Shown piece by piece: positions 7,006 to 15,894 of a stretch of 64,000 bases of DNA. Position numbers and translations under genes: made by a program. The notes below the pieces were generated by a model, which made no database searches, had not been told where the DNA came from, and saw nothing but the letters and a program-made list of their open reading frames with translations. The stretch lies in NCBI RefSeq assembly GCF_000018585.1, contig NC_009976.1:553982-617981 (forward strand). Direction: 5' to 3'. Source of the stretch: Prochlorococcus marinus str. MIT 9211 (GTDB lineage: Bacteria > Cyanobacteriota > Cyanobacteriia > PCC-6307 > Cyanobiaceae). How positions within the stretch are numbered: the stretch's first letter is position 1; each line of letters opens with the position of its first letter.

Positions 7006-8724
7006 TCAGGATGAGCAACTGTAGTGGGATACCCCACCAGTGTTAAAGAATTTCGTAGGCTTTAGGCGATCGTACTTCGACGCTACAATCGAGCATTGAT
7101 CGTCGTAGGGATTGCTAAAAACAGTCTGTAGTTCTTTGATAAGGCTGTAGTCTCCTCTTTCAGCCCTCGTGTAAGCGGGTTCGACAAGCCATTCACGCCA
7201 AGTGTATTTTGGGTTGATGAGTTTCATAGCTGTGGATGTCAAGGTTAGGTCTCCACAGCTCTTAATGCCCCCCCGCCAACGTTGTAGCCAGCCACGCCAC
7301 TGTGCATCTATTTGCTCTGAGCTAGGCGAGTAGAAACTCTCTTTTAAGGGTGTGAGGTGCTCTGGAATGTGAGACAACTTTCTGAAAAAAATCGTGTAGT
7401 CAACTTTTGAGAGAACCATAAGCTCCAATAGTTCGTCCACTAGAGTTGAGTCATAGCTGGCTAGGCCCAGCTTTTTTAGCCACATTTTCTCGATCTCTTG
7501 ATTCATCGCCTCGCTAAAGCCTTCGCGGACTTGATCTAACCTTCTCAATGCTTCCGTGTTGGTCGATAGCAAGGGTCGGATGGCTGCCCAGAACATATGA
7601 TAATTTGCCTCGGCAGCAACAGGTTGGTTGAAGAATGAGAAATGTTCACCACCGCCGGTCCAGGGTTGAAATCTGGGATCGAAGAGTTCACAGAATCCGA
7701 AGGGGCCATAGTCGAGGGTAAAGCCACCCGCTGCGCAGTTGTCACTGTTGAAATTGCCTTGGCAGTAGCCGACACGAATCCAGTTGGCTACCAGTGATAT
7801 GAGCCTTCCTTTAAACAAATGGGCCAGTTCGACAATTTGCTCAGCAAAACAAAGGTTCGGGTCAATTTCCTGTTGGTAGTTTCGATCGATTAGGTGCTTA
7901 ACTATCATCTTGAGCTCACTCAGTGCTCCTTGGTGCTCATCGTTGCGTGCACGACGTGCAAATAATTCAAGCTGGCCGACACGAAGAAAAGACGGAGCAA
8001 CTCGTGTTGTAATAGCCACAGGGTTATCCACAACGATGTCGGGATCGATGGAGCTAGAGTCCTGGGAATACCATGGCCTACGCACTTTCTCGGTTTTGGA
8101 CACATAAAGCGTGAGAGAACGTGAGGTCGGGACTCCAAGGGCTTGCATGAATTCCTGCCCTAGAAACTCACGCACGCTTGAACGAAGGACAGCACGTCCA
8201 TCAGCGCCGCGGCAGTAAGGGGTGGGACCTCCGCCTTTGAGTTGCATTTCCCATCGTCTGCCCTTGAAAAGACCTTCAAACACGGAGATAGCTCGTCCAT
8301 CGCCATAGCCGTTGCCGGTTCCAAATGGGCATTGCTGTACATATTCTGTTCCATAGATCGACAGGGCATAACCGGTTGCCCATCCAACCTGTCGCATTGG
8401 CTCTTGCGCCACAGTTATGTCGCCTGAGAACAGACTGCGAAATTGTTTGTCGAAAGCAAGCTCATGGTTCAACCCAAGTTCGTTAAATAAGGATTTGCTA
8501 TGGGCGATGTATTCAGGATCTGGAATTGCAGTAGGGTTTACAGGCACGTAATGGCCGGAGAACACTTGTCGTGGGTGGTGATCGATGCCATCGGTTGTCG
8601 CCTGAGGATCTGCTTGGAGTGAGTTAATAAACGAATAATTAGCTAGTTTTGAGAATTGAGCAAAAGTTTGTGTAGCCGGTGATAAGAAAGCGCTCGGGTT
8701 GGTTGGCATGGGGCAAATTGTCAC
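7006..8724 (-). CDS. selO: SelO family protein adenylyltransferase (YdiU/UPF0061)
   Basis: 572 residues. A pseudokinase-fold enzyme that transfers AMP to Ser/Thr/Tyr of proteins and is linked to redox stress in other bacteria. Visible family blocks: [62 protein letters not shown] and [16 protein letters not shown]. It ends in CSS, the cysteine standing where eukaryotic members have selenocysteine, so the gene is complete. Start is GTG at 8724 or ATG at 8709. Sampled lines have roughly 48-53% G+C, clearly richer than neighbours, suggesting later acquisition. Confidence 0.92.
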   Translation of the reverse strand: MTICPMPTNPSAFLSPATQTFAQFSKLANYSFINSLQADPQATTDGIDHHPRQVFSGHYVPVNPTAIPDPEYIAHSKSLFNELGLNHELAFDKQFRSLFSGDITVAQEPMRQVGWATGYALSIYGTEYVQQCPFGTGNGYGDGRAISVFEGLFKGRRWEMQLKGGGPTPYCRGADGRAVLRSSVREFLGQEFMQALGVPTSRSLTLYVSKTEKVRRPWYSQDSSSIDPDIVVDNPVAITTRVAPSFLRVGQLELFARRARNDEHQGALSELKMIVKHLIDRNYQQEIDPNLCFAEQIVELAHLFKGRLISLVANWIRVGYCQGNFNSDNCAAGGFTLDYGPFGFCELFDPRFQPWTGGGEHFSFFNQPVAAEANYHMFWAAIRPLLSTNTEALRRLDQVREGFSEAMNQEIEKMWLKKLGLASYDSTLVDELLELMVLSKVDYTIFFRKLSHIPEHLTPLKESFYSPSSEQIDAQWRGWLQRWRGGIKSCGDLTLTSTAMKLINPKYTWREWLVEPAYTRAERGDYSLIKELQTVFSNPYDDQCSIVASKYDRLKPTKFFNTGGVSHYSCSS

Positions 8725-8967
8725 TTCACACTATGGTTTTGGGATGCCTGAGCATTCTCCTTTAAGAAAGTTTATCCAAGATTCCTCAAACTTATCTTCA
8801 AAAGCTTTTTTCTTTCTAATTAGGGCTGCTTGCGAATTAGTCGATTAGTAAGACATGCTAATCAAAAATCTTAGTGGTTAGAAGCACTTACTTAGATTCT
8901 TTTTCAGGTTTCTATTTACTATTAAATTTTCTTTTTTTTGATTGTTTAGGTAGTCACCAGGGTTTAA

Positions 8968-9198
8968 ATGCTTGGGGGTTTTTACGGTTTTAATTCAGTT
9001 GTGTTTGAAGTAGATACCTATGCAGAAGCCAAGGGCTGTGGGTGTTGGGCTTGGAGCCTTATGGCTTTAGGAGGGCTTTATGCCCTCCGCAAAATTATCC
9101 ATCATTATTCAGCTGATCAGCTCAAACTTAGAAGAGAATGGAAAGTGGTTAGTGAATTTGGAAATATCGACATTAGAGCTGCGAGTAGGGGGGATTAG
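8968..9198 (+). CDS. hypothetical 76-aa protein
   Basis: Weakly hydrophobic centre with a GCGCWAWSLMALGGLYALRK segment that could be a membrane helix, then a charged C-terminus. It converges on, and overlaps by 4 bases, the exported protein at 9195-9686. No family recognised. Confidence 0.5.
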   Translation: MLGGFYGFNSVVFEVDTYAEAKGCGCWAWSLMALGGLYALRKIIHHYSADQLKLRREWKVVSEFGNIDIRAASRGD

Positions 9199-9686
9199 TA
9201 ATTAGCAAGCGCTTTATTGGTAGGCTTCTGTCGGGTTGGTGGAATCTGCAGACCGCCAGAAGTTTCTTTTGGAATCTTTTTTGTTAATTGAGCTATATAG
9301 TCATTGACTTTTTCTTTTGTAGGCCCAAGAGCATTGCCGCACCCATCAAAAATATTTTTGGAAAGAGATGCAGCTAACTCTTCTTTTGGCGCAGAGATTA
9401 TTTCTTTCATAGCTGGTGTGAACAATAAGTTTTTTGATAGTTGTGTTGCGGCGACCTCTCCAGCTTTTTCAGGAGTAATTCCATTCCCAATAGATGCACA
9501 GAACTTTTCTGAAAACTGTTTGCTTATATCTGAGACAGTAGGAGATAACTCTGCTGTGGAGGCAAGTATCACAACGGGAGCTAGAAAAAATGTTGTCGCG
9601 AAAAAAAAGGTAAGTATAAAACGATTTATATCTTTAACTACTCCACGTGTACTAATTCTATCCACAAGCTCTTTAATCACTGTCAA
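9195..9686 (-). CDS. hypothetical exported protein
   Basis: Up to 163 residues. An N-terminal hydrophobic stretch (RFILTFFFATTFFLAPVVIL) looks like a signal peptide or anchor. The remaining part is helical with two conserved-looking cysteines (EKFCASIGNG, DGCGNALG) and a Pro/Lys-rich tail. Start codon is TTG at 9686 or GTG at 9680. Function unknown. Confidence 0.55.
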   Translation of the reverse strand: MTVIKELVDRISTRGVVKDINRFILTFFFATTFFLAPVVILASTAELSPTVSDISKQFSEKFCASIGNGITPEKAGEVAATQLSKNLLFTPAMKEIISAPKEELAASLSKNIFDGCGNALGPTKEKVNDYIAQLTKKIPKETSGGLQIPPTRQKPTNKALANY

Positions 9687-9790
9687 GACTTTAACTATAA
9701 TCTACTGCTTAGTCGAAGCCTCGTTGTCGACTCAAGTAATTTCTTTCTGCTCTTCTCTTCTTTTAAAGTTTATAAAGAGTTTTATTGCCA

Positions 9791-9883
9791 ATGGAAGAAT
9801 TAGACAAAAGATTGGAAGAACTTGAGAGGAGAGTCCAGCATTTAGAAGCAATGCTGCGATACCAAGTAAGAAAAAACAAGTGA
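9791..9883 (+). CDS. 30-aa coiled-coil microprotein
   Basis: ATG frame made entirely of heptad-like charged helix (EELDKRLEELERRVQHLEAM). It resembles a short leucine-zipper dimerisation unit. Short, so uncertain, but the amphipathic regularity is unlikely by chance. Confidence 0.45.
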   Translation: MEELDKRLEELERRVQHLEAMLRYQVRKNK

Positions 9884-9896
9884 TTTCACTTTGCAT

Positions 9897-10082
9897 TTAT
9901 CCAATACCTGGGATATCAAAGGGAAGTTTGTTTTCTAATGCTACGAGATATCCCTGGACAGCTGGGATACGCAATAAAGCCAAAGGTGCAACAATGTTTA
10001 GCAAGATCCAGCCCCCTCCAATTATTGGTGCCCATTTGCCAAATCTTTTAAGAAAGCCTTTTTGTGCTTTTTTTTCTGTCAT
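9897..10082 (-). CDS. small membrane protein
   Basis: 61 residues from the ATG at 10082 (a TTG three codons upstream extends the frame to 10091). A basic N-terminus (TEKKAQKGFLKRFGKW) precedes one membrane segment (APIIGGGWILLNIVAPLALL) and a Pro/Gly-ended tail. Function unknown. Confidence 0.55.
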   Translation of the reverse strand: MTEKKAQKGFLKRFGKWAPIIGGGWILLNIVAPLALLRIPAVQGYLVALENKLPFDIPGIG

Positions 10083-10202
10083 GGACTCCAAAATTTTAAA
10101 GCGGTGATTCTTTCTAGCTCATAACGAAATTTCTTGCTGAGAACAAATTCGGCTAATAAAGAATGGAACTGATCGTAAATTCCCAATTGTAAATGCTACG
10201 TA

Positions 10203-10370
10203 ATGACAAAATCGTTAAGGGTATTAGAACTATCAGAGAAGATTGAGAAAAGCACAGATGACATAATTGCCACCTGTGCTTTTCTTGATATTCCGGCAAC
10301 TTCAAGAATTAGTTGCCTAACCGAAGAGAATGCTCAGCAGATCATCAATTATTACAATGAGACTACTTAG
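10203..10370 (+). CDS. mini-protein resembling the IF2_N domain
   Basis: 55 residues. The pattern LRVLELSEKIEKSTDDII, then A-FLDIPATSRISCLTEENA and QQIINYY, fits the small helical IF2_N domain found at the N-terminus of translation initiation factor 2 (V-x-ELAK, a turn, S-x-L-x-EEA). Here it stands alone. It ends with an 8-base overlap with the convergent H1-like gene. The family call is from pattern only. Confidence 0.6.
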   Translation: MTKSLRVLELSEKIEKSTDDIIATCAFLDIPATSRISCLTEENAQQIINYYNETT

Positions 10371-10854
10371 ATACTGCTGCTGGCTTAGCTGCTCTTCTTG
10401 CACGCTTAGCTTTTCTTGGCTTAGCGGTTGTTGAAGGCGCAACTTTCTTGGCAACTGTCTTTTTAGAAACAGTTTTCCTTGGACTTGTTTTTTTTGCTGC
10501 AGACTTTTTAACCACAGCTTTCTTTACTGCACGCTTCTTAGGTGTGGCTTTCTTAGTAGCTGACCCCTTACGTGTGCGATGGGCGACGATTAAAGCCCAT
10601 TCTTCAGCAGATACATTGGCGGGCTTGTTGCCATGAACTTCAGCAGACTTGGCAGCTTTCTCGATGTCCTTGATAAGGTTCTTCCAAGAAGCTGCATAGC
10701 GCTTGTCAGATTGAGACTTGGCACCGCTTTCAACAAGAGTTTCAACTACACCTTGTGCAGTTACTTTTTTGCGACGACGGTTAAAGATCTCCTTCTGAAG
10801 AGTGGCGATCATAGCCTCAGCTTTAGCTGAAACTTTGATGGTGAGTTGAGACAT
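10363..10854 (-). CDS. histone H1-like basic protein with Lys/Ala-rich tail
   Basis: 163 residues. Residues 1-95 form a folded, mostly helical part starting MSQLTIKVSAKAEAM with RRRKKVTAQGVVETLVESG. The rest is a Lys/Arg/Ala/Thr-rich tail (TPKKRAVKKAVVKK and similar) like eukaryotic H1 and bacterial Hc1/AlgP tails, expected to bind nucleic acid without sequence preference. The tail is GC-richer, normal for such composition. Possibly nucleoid-associated; partner unknown. Confidence 0.65.
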   Translation of the reverse strand: MSQLTIKVSAKAEAMIATLQKEIFNRRRKKVTAQGVVETLVESGAKSQSDKRYAASWKNLIKDIEKAAKSAEVHGNKPANVSAEEWALIVAHRTRKGSATKKATPKKRAVKKAVVKKSAAKKTSPRKTVSKKTVAKKVAPSTTAKPRKAKRARRAAKPAAVSK

Positions 10855-10939
10855 TTAGGTAGTTAATTCCTATATTCCATCTCTACCACAAATAGAGTAC
10901 CCAATTCAAATGAAGACTGAATCTACGACATAATAGAAG

Positions 10940-11116
10940 TTAAGACATCACTCCATAGCGACTAGCTATGCCTTCTATGTCTTCAATCGAGAGCTCCTTG
11001 AAGTAATGAGATAAACACTTGTAGGTATTGAGATATGCGTGAAAAGACTCGCAAGGGGTTGAAGGGTCCTTGTGCATCGCGAGAGAAATTTTTAAGGCAA
11101 AATCGTTCTTAGTCAT
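10940..11116 (-). CDS. 58-aa hypothetical protein
   Basis: ATG frame, third gene of a three-gene minus-strand cluster and only 4 bases after the preceding stop. Helical, with FALKISLAMHKDPSTPCESF and YFKELSIEDIEGIASRYG. No family recognised; the clustering supports it. Confidence 0.55.
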   Translation of the reverse strand: MTKNDFALKISLAMHKDPSTPCESFHAYLNTYKCLSHYFKELSIEDIEGIASRYGVMS

Positions 11117-11120
11117 AGTG

Positions 11121-11288
11121 TTAAGAAGCCTCTGTGCATAAGTCGTATTGGTCTGAATTATTTCTATTCCATAAAGAGCATCTACAAGTTAGATGTGAGC
11201 CTTGAGGAATAAGACGTTGGTGTGCGTTACATGCAAGTAGTGTGTGACAATGTTTATTGCATGAATACTTGAAGTGGATACACGTCAT
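11121..11288 (-). CDS. Cys/His-rich small protein, probably zinc-binding
   Basis: 55 residues beginning MTCIHFKYS, with CNKHCH, ACNAHQRLIPQGSHLTCRC and a CSLW ending. The dense Cys/His spacing suggests one or two zinc sites. I choose the ATG at 11288 because it overlaps the upstream gene's stop as ATGA; a longer frame to 11402 overlaps that gene out of frame and is probably not used. Function unknown. Confidence 0.6.
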   Translation of the reverse strand: MTCIHFKYSCNKHCHTLLACNAHQRLIPQGSHLTCRCSLWNRNNSDQYDLCTEAS

Positions 11289-11491
11289 GCAAATGCAAGT
11301 TGAACGTGATCTTTTAAGCGTATCTTCGGCGAGATATTCCCAACTTTCTTTTTCTGGATTTGTTTCCTTGCATAGGCTCTCTTGACATCTAATTTTAGGC
11401 ATTGTCTATAGTCGACAGGGGAAACTACTGCAGGACTCCAGTCAGACGCCTTGAATACAGCGTAGGGTGAGGAAGCTGGAGCCATGTTCAT
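11285..11491 (-). CDS. 68-aa hypothetical protein
   Basis: First gene of the cluster 11491 to 10940. N-terminus APASSPYAVFKASDWSPAVV is extended; the second half is basic (KLDVKRAYARKQIQKKK). Its TGA overlaps the ATG of the Cys/His-rich gene. No family recognised. Confidence 0.55.
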   Translation of the reverse strand: MNMAPASSPYAVFKASDWSPAVVSPVDYRQCLKLDVKRAYARKQIQKKKVGNISPKIRLKDHVQLAFA

Positions 11492-11667
11492 CGCAGTAGT
11501 ACATCTATACTAATCAAGTAAATTGGTAGCTGTCAATACAGACTCGTAATATTGGTGATGTGTTACCTTTTTGTTATCTCTAATGAGATCAAGCTAGAGA
11601 TATAAGTCTCGGCAGATGTGATATTGGTTAGCCCAATTCATTAAAAACACCAAACATAGGAGTCTTA

Positions 11668-11829
11668 ATGACGAAAACAAAATTGAATATGGAGTATGAG
11701 AAAATCATACTCGAAGCCCAAAAAGCAGAGGGCAGAAGGGAAACCATCACTCTTCTTAAGAAGGCCCGCTCAATCAGAAAAGAAATGCAATTAGATGAAA
11801 TCGAATACCCTCTAGTTCATAACGGCTAA
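11668..11829 (+). CDS. 53-aa hypothetical protein
   Basis: ATG frame preceded by an aggag ribosome site 6 bases upstream, which decides the start. Charged and helical throughout (EYEKIILEAQKAEGRRETI, KKARSIRKEM), ending EIEYPLVHNG. Function unknown. Confidence 0.6.
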   Translation: MTKTKLNMEYEKIILEAQKAEGRRETITLLKKARSIRKEMQLDEIEYPLVHNG

Positions 11830-12102
11830 AGAGCTGTTGCTCAGACTAGTAATATTTTGCTTATTGTGTCACGCTTTACAGTTATAAGGTCGCTCATGCT
11901 TATGTTGACTTATAGGAAGTGATTATTTGCTTTGTCAGATTTATAAATCTTGCTAGTACATTATGGCCTCATAAGTTACTAAAAAGAAAACTAAGTCTGA
12001 TCCTTCGCTCAAAGCCTGCTGCTTTTAAGTATTGCAAAAATGTTTTTTACCTCTTCTCGTTAGTTATTGACTTCATTGAATTGGGTGATCCACTAGAAAG
12101 TA

Positions 12103-12840
12103 ATGATGAAACGCTTATTAGTTTTACAACATCTGGAGAGAGAAGGACTTGGCTTGCTCTCCAGAATTGCCCAAGAGAGGGGTTTAATCGTCAGTATTTT
12201 TCGATTAGACCTCGGCGACTCTCTCCCCGAATTAGCGAAAGGTGATTTGGTATTAATTTTGGGAGGACCAATGGGAATAAGAGACATTAATCATCCAAGT
12301 TTTCCATGGCTCCTTGATGAGATTGAATTTATAAAGGAAGCGCTGAATAAACAAGTTGGCATTATTGGTATTTGCTTGGGGGCTCAACTTCTTGCTTATG
12401 CTTCAGGTGGTTATGTGGAGGCTCTATTAGGAGGAACACCTCCTAAGCCTTTACCAGAAGTTGGTTGGGATACCGTTTCCAAAAGTCCAGGTGCCAAGAC
12501 AGATTCATTGAGCTCTCTCTTGGCCGTTCCTTTGCCAGTTTTGCATTGGCATGGCGACCGGATATTGTTGCCTAGTGATGCTGAGCTAATTGCCAGTAGT
12601 AGTCGATGTAAAGAGCAATTTTTTAAGATTGGATCATTGGCTTATGGAATGCAATTTCATATTGAAATAGAAGACGAAATGGTGTTCAAATGGATTGAAG
12701 AAGATAGTGATTTCATAAGGTCAGGTTTAGGAGTAGATGCTCGATTTGTCTTAGAAGAACAACAGAAAGAATTTGGAGACAGTACACTACAGTCTAGGTT
12801 GATGTTGTTAGAGAAATTGTTTGATTTGATTAGTGCTTGA
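12103..12840 (+). CDS. class I glutamine amidotransferase domain protein
   Basis: 245 residues, a stand-alone GATase1 fold of the type annotated as GMP-synthase-like amidotransferases. The nucleophile elbow is GICLGAQLLAYA (Cys near residue 91), the oxyanion region LILGGPMGIRD precedes it, and the catalytic His-Glu pair is in MQFHIEIED. LHWHGD is also typical. It probably hydrolyses glutamine or a gamma-glutamyl compound; no synthetase partner is adjacent, so substrate is unknown. Two in-frame ATGs (12103, 12106) are possible. Confidence 0.85.
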   Translation: MMKRLLVLQHLEREGLGLLSRIAQERGLIVSIFRLDLGDSLPELAKGDLVLILGGPMGIRDINHPSFPWLLDEIEFIKEALNKQVGIIGICLGAQLLAYASGGYVEALLGGTPPKPLPEVGWDTVSKSPGAKTDSLSSLLAVPLPVLHWHGDRILLPSDAELIASSSRCKEQFFKIGSLAYGMQFHIEIEDEMVFKWIEEDSDFIRSGLGVDARFVLEEQQKEFGDSTLQSRLMLLEKLFDLISA

Positions 12841-13095
12841 GTGAATTGTTTAAGAGAACTGTATGTGCAGTCTCGCAACCTGTTTCTTGGCCTAGTTTTA
12901 TGAGATCTCTAAGGATATACAGCGCTCTTCAAAAAGCTTTCTAAGTAATTCTTTCTTGTTTTTCTTGAGTTAGTTCCCTTTTATCTATCTAAGACACATT
13001 ATTCTTGTCGTTGTGACTTTCTGATTAGGCCCTCTTTTCTTTTAAGGAGGATTAGAATTCGTGCATAATGTTCTTTTTTGATGGCTCATCTTTAG

Positions 13096-13338
13096 TTATC
13101 CATAGGGTGAAATTATTTCTGTCTTCACATCATCCCAAGGATCTTTGGCTGCTAAAGGATCTTTTGAGGGCTCATTCAATTTTTTCTTGGAAGCGAGATC
13201 TTTCCATTCGCACCACATGTCATTGAGCATTAGTGCTTGGCTTTGACTTTTTGCACCTTCTTCCAGCAATCTAATTTGCAAAGGCTTGAGATTAGTTTTC
13301 AATTGTTTGAATTCTTCCTTCCAGTTTTCGTCGTTCAT
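13096..13338 (-). CDS. hypothetical 80-aa protein
   Basis: Helical charged protein: NWKEEFKQLKTNLKPLQIRL, then MWCEWKDLASKKK and a Pro/Asp-rich tail (DPLAAKDPWDDVKTE). No membrane segment or known domain. The ATG is unambiguous. Confidence 0.55.
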   Translation of the reverse strand: MNDENWKEEFKQLKTNLKPLQIRLLEEGAKSQSQALMLNDMWCEWKDLASKKKLNEPSKDPLAAKDPWDDVKTEIISPYG

Positions 13339-13432
13339 GCTCCTGCCAGTTCCTTTTCATTAATAATCCTTTAGATAGTCGTTAGCGCAAGTCCCTTATG
13401 CTTCCTAATGGATTTAAGGATCTTGCTAAATT

Positions 13433-14047
13433 ATGGATTTAACAAAATTATTAATTATAGAGGGGGCTGTGGTGCTAGTAGGACTCCCCTTGTTCTTTGT
13501 ATCTCAAGCCCTTAAAGAGAAGGGTATGATCTTAGATAACTTCATTGAAAATAAATTACCAAGTCAAAATGCACTAAAGTTGCCTAGCAAACAAAAATTA
13601 TTAGAACTTGAGCGAATAGCGAGAAAACATGGCAGTGGAATTGATTTTGCTTCTTTGATTGGTCTTTGGAGTTTTGTTTATGTATGGAAAAAAGACTCTG
13701 ACAAGGATGACATGGTCTCAAGTTCTTTGTTGCGTCTCTTTTCGGCAAGTTTAGATATCAGGCAAAAAGAGCCTAATGAATTTTCTATTACCAACTCTAT
13801 TCATTTTGGACCACTATCTATACTGTTTAGAGGTTTGGGAAACTTAAAAGGAAGGCAGCCTTTATTGCCTTTCTTTTTTGATTGTATAGAACTTAAAGCT
13901 GGTTCAAGAGTTGTTTTCAATAGATCTCTTCAAATACCAGAAGAGAAGAACAGACCTTTTTTTGCATTGATTTCTATGGGAGAAAGTTGCAAATGGCTTT
14001 CTGCTAGAGGTCGAGGTGGCGGCCTTGCTCTTTGGATTAAAGGGTGA
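13433..14047 (+). CDS. conserved cyanobacterial protein, possibly PAP/fibrillin-like
   Basis: 204 residues. A membrane helix at the N-terminus (LLIIEGAVVLVGLPLFFVSQ) is followed by a linker and then a beta-rich domain: LIGLWSFVYVWKKDSD, NSIHFGPLSILFRGLGNL, FDCIELKAGSRVVFNRSL and LSARGRGGGLALWIKG. The W-Y motif start and hydrophobic strands recall plastid-lipid-associated (fibrillin) lipocalin-like proteins, which handle thylakoid lipids. The assignment is tentative. Confidence 0.55.
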   Translation: MDLTKLLIIEGAVVLVGLPLFFVSQALKEKGMILDNFIENKLPSQNALKLPSKQKLLELERIARKHGSGIDFASLIGLWSFVYVWKKDSDKDDMVSSSLLRLFSASLDIRQKEPNEFSITNSIHFGPLSILFRGLGNLKGRQPLLPFFFDCIELKAGSRVVFNRSLQIPEEKNRPFFALISMGESCKWLSARGRGGGLALWIKG

Positions 14048-14287
14048 AAAGTTTGATTCCTTCAGAAGCCTTAAAGCTTTAATTTGCTTTGGAAGACTTG
14101 ATCATTATTCAATTACTAGGACTAGGATTGGAAGGTGTTTTGATTGGCTAGAGGTATTAAGTAAAAATCGTTTTTAAAGCTGTGGTTAGCCCTTTTGATT
14201 TAGTTGCATTCTTAATATTGAATGGACCAATAAAGGAACCACTGCTAAGTCTAATAAGTATTATCTAATACTTTTGGGTTAACTCAC

Positions 14288-14428
14288 ATGAACAACGTAA
14301 ACCTTGTAGAAATTCTTTTGGCTGCAATTCTTGTCTCATCAACTTATGACAAGAGTCAGCCTGTCATTAAGTGGGGTGGCATAGTAATTGCTGCTGGTGC
14401 AGTTGCCTCATCTTTATTTGGTGGCTAA
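14288..14428 (+). CDS. 46-aa membrane microprotein (VIKWGG family)
   Basis: ATG frame with two short hydrophobic segments (LVEILLAAILVSS and GGIVIAAGAVASSLFGG) around a KSQPVIKWGG turn. The protein at 25458-25646 has the same layout (LAAILV, then KVIKWGGVVVAV), so they are paralogs. A strong terminator follows 66 bases downstream. Function unknown. Confidence 0.65.
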   Translation: MNNVNLVEILLAAILVSSTYDKSQPVIKWGGIVIAAGAVASSLFGG

Positions 14429-14494
14429 AGAATCGAATCTCAGGGACTGATTTATTTGGCTTTTAGTCAAGTACCCAATTTTTGAAGAAAAAAA

Positions 14495-14526
14495 GGCTGC
14501 AAGGAATTCTTGCAGCCTTTTTTTTA
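14495..14526 (+). terminator. rho-independent terminator
   Basis: Perfect 9-bp stem ggctgcaag/cttgcagcc with a 5-base loop followed by a T-tract; an A-run on the other side would let it work in both directions. It ends the transcript of the microprotein at 14288-14428. Confidence 0.85.
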
Positions 14527-15051
14527 AGACTTTTTGCTTAAACTCTTCTTTAAGAGGGTTGAGTATTGATTTTCTAAGTATGGGTTTGTTTGAATTGCGT
14601 GCTTAATATTCTTCTAAAACAGACCTCCTTTTAATTTTCGTAAGTCTTGCAAGCAGATCAACTTGGATGCTGATGAGATCCCTTCGAGCAAAACTCAACA
14701 TGAGTTTCCTGGGGGATTGTGTATGAGAAATCATGTACCCTGCACATCATTCAGTGAATTTTGAGAACATTGAAGGGAGTCAACAGCTTAATCAAACATT
14801 TCGCTTTAATACTATATTTTTAGATGATAGTTGTTAGATATGAAGCCTCAGCTTTAACCCGACTATTCGTGCATTTCAAATTTCTTCCTAGTAAGAATTT
14901 AATACAGCCCAGAGCATTTAAGGCCAGGTAAAGTATTAAGATTTACTTTTAATAATTGATTTAAAAGTTAGGAAAGAATGGACATAATAACCCTTCTTTC
15001 CTGACTTTGCTAACCTAATTGAATTGAGTTCAATCCTACTTTTTCAACCTA
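14527..15051. other. intergenic region
   Basis: About 520 bases with no convincing frame longer than 20 residues on either strand. Slightly less AT-rich around 14680-14760. No hairpin with T-tract noticed. It could hide an RNA, but I cannot support one. Confidence 0.4.
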
Positions 15052-15309
15052 TTATTTTTTTGCTGGAGCAAGATCCTTCAGTTCTTCTTGAAGTTCATTC
15101 TTTCGCTCATTCAGGATTTTAATTCGCGATTGATAGCTCTCTTCTAGTCTCTTACGGGACCCTTCCAAGGTTTCTAATTCGTTGATTCGCTCTTTTCGCT
15201 TAAGCTCTTCCAATTGGCTATCAGAGACAACATAAATAGTTCTCATTGGAGAGAAGAATGAGTCATAGATGAAAGAATGTTTGTACATAGTGTTTTGTTC
15301 GGTAAACAT
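15052..15309 (-). CDS. coiled-coil hypothetical protein, paralog of 1378-1659
   Basis: 85 residues: RTIYVVSDSQLEELKRK, then a Glu/Lys-rich helix with SRKRLEESYQSRIKIL. It aligns with the protein at 1378 along nearly its full length. ATG at 15309 is in the same relative position (7 codons before a Met-Tyr at 15288) as in the paralog. Function unknown. Confidence 0.7.
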   Translation of the reverse strand: MFTEQNTMYKHSFIYDSFFSPMRTIYVVSDSQLEELKRKERINELETLEGSRKRLEESYQSRIKILNERKNELQEELKDLAPAKK

Positions 15310-15350
15310 TATTAGCTTGCACCAATTCTATGAATAAAATAATGATGCAA

Positions 15351-15390
15351 ACCGAATAAATTTATTCGGTATATGGCACCCACTTCGGTT
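15351..15390 (-). promoter_or_regulatory. putative operator: perfect 20-bp palindrome plus third half-site
   Basis: accgaataaatttattcggt at 15351-15370 is a perfect palindrome, and a further cggtt is at 15386-15390. The matching element at 1701-1740 has the same internal spacing, and both lie 63 bases from the conserved Met-Tyr codon of the gene. Confidence 0.6.
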
Positions 15391-15494
15391 AGTACCACTT
15401 AGACTTAGTGAAAACCATAAGGGTAAATATTTAACAAGTAACTATAAGAGATCAGACCCTTTTAGACATCAAGGATGTGTTGAGATTTACCACC

Positions 15495-15713
15495 TTAGGC
15501 AGTCCGAAGCTTTTTTTTGCCCTCATCGTTGATCTCTGAAATTATCTTGATAGCAGTTGGGTTGAATTTGTTGTGATACTTTTGAGCCCTTACTCTCGCT
15601 GCTCCATCTAAAAATAGATCATCAATGATCACGTCGAATTGATCTTGAGCCATGAAAAAAAAGCTTTCGGGCACCCAACCTAGCGCCCTGACAAAATCAT
15701 TCCAGCCAGTCAT
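15495..15713 (-). CDS. hypothetical 72-aa protein
   Basis: ATG frame: GWNDFVRALGWVPESFFFMA, then FDVIIDDLFLDGAARVRAQK and a basic C-terminus. No membrane helix or known motif. Intermediate confidence because there is no family match or tight neighbour. Confidence 0.5.
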   Translation of the reverse strand: MTGWNDFVRALGWVPESFFFMAQDQFDVIIDDLFLDGAARVRAQKYHNKFNPTAIKIISEINDEGKKKLRTA

Positions 15714-15894
15714 TACACCTATTCTTTATGATCGTTTTGACAAGGTCCTTTGAAAAATAGTCCCTTAAAATTTTTTCAGGAAACTTTGTATGGATTTGAA
15801 CCCTAAGGAACCTAAAGGCTCATAAACAATGATGGAAATTTATTACAAGTAGGAGAGTTGGGTTTATTTCACGCTCCAGTCCTAATGATTTCGG

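Noticed and set aside
6799-7014. 71-residue plus-strand frame between the symporter and selO
   Set aside because: TTG start, hydrophobic jumble of codons in AT-rich promoter DNA, no family features.
11121-11402. Longer start for the Cys/His-rich protein
   Set aside because: Overlaps the upstream gene for over 110 bases; the ATG at 11288 makes a normal ATGA junction.
11919-12245. 108-residue plus-strand frame before the amidotransferase
   Set aside because: Overlaps the amidotransferase in another frame and shows no coding features upstream of it.
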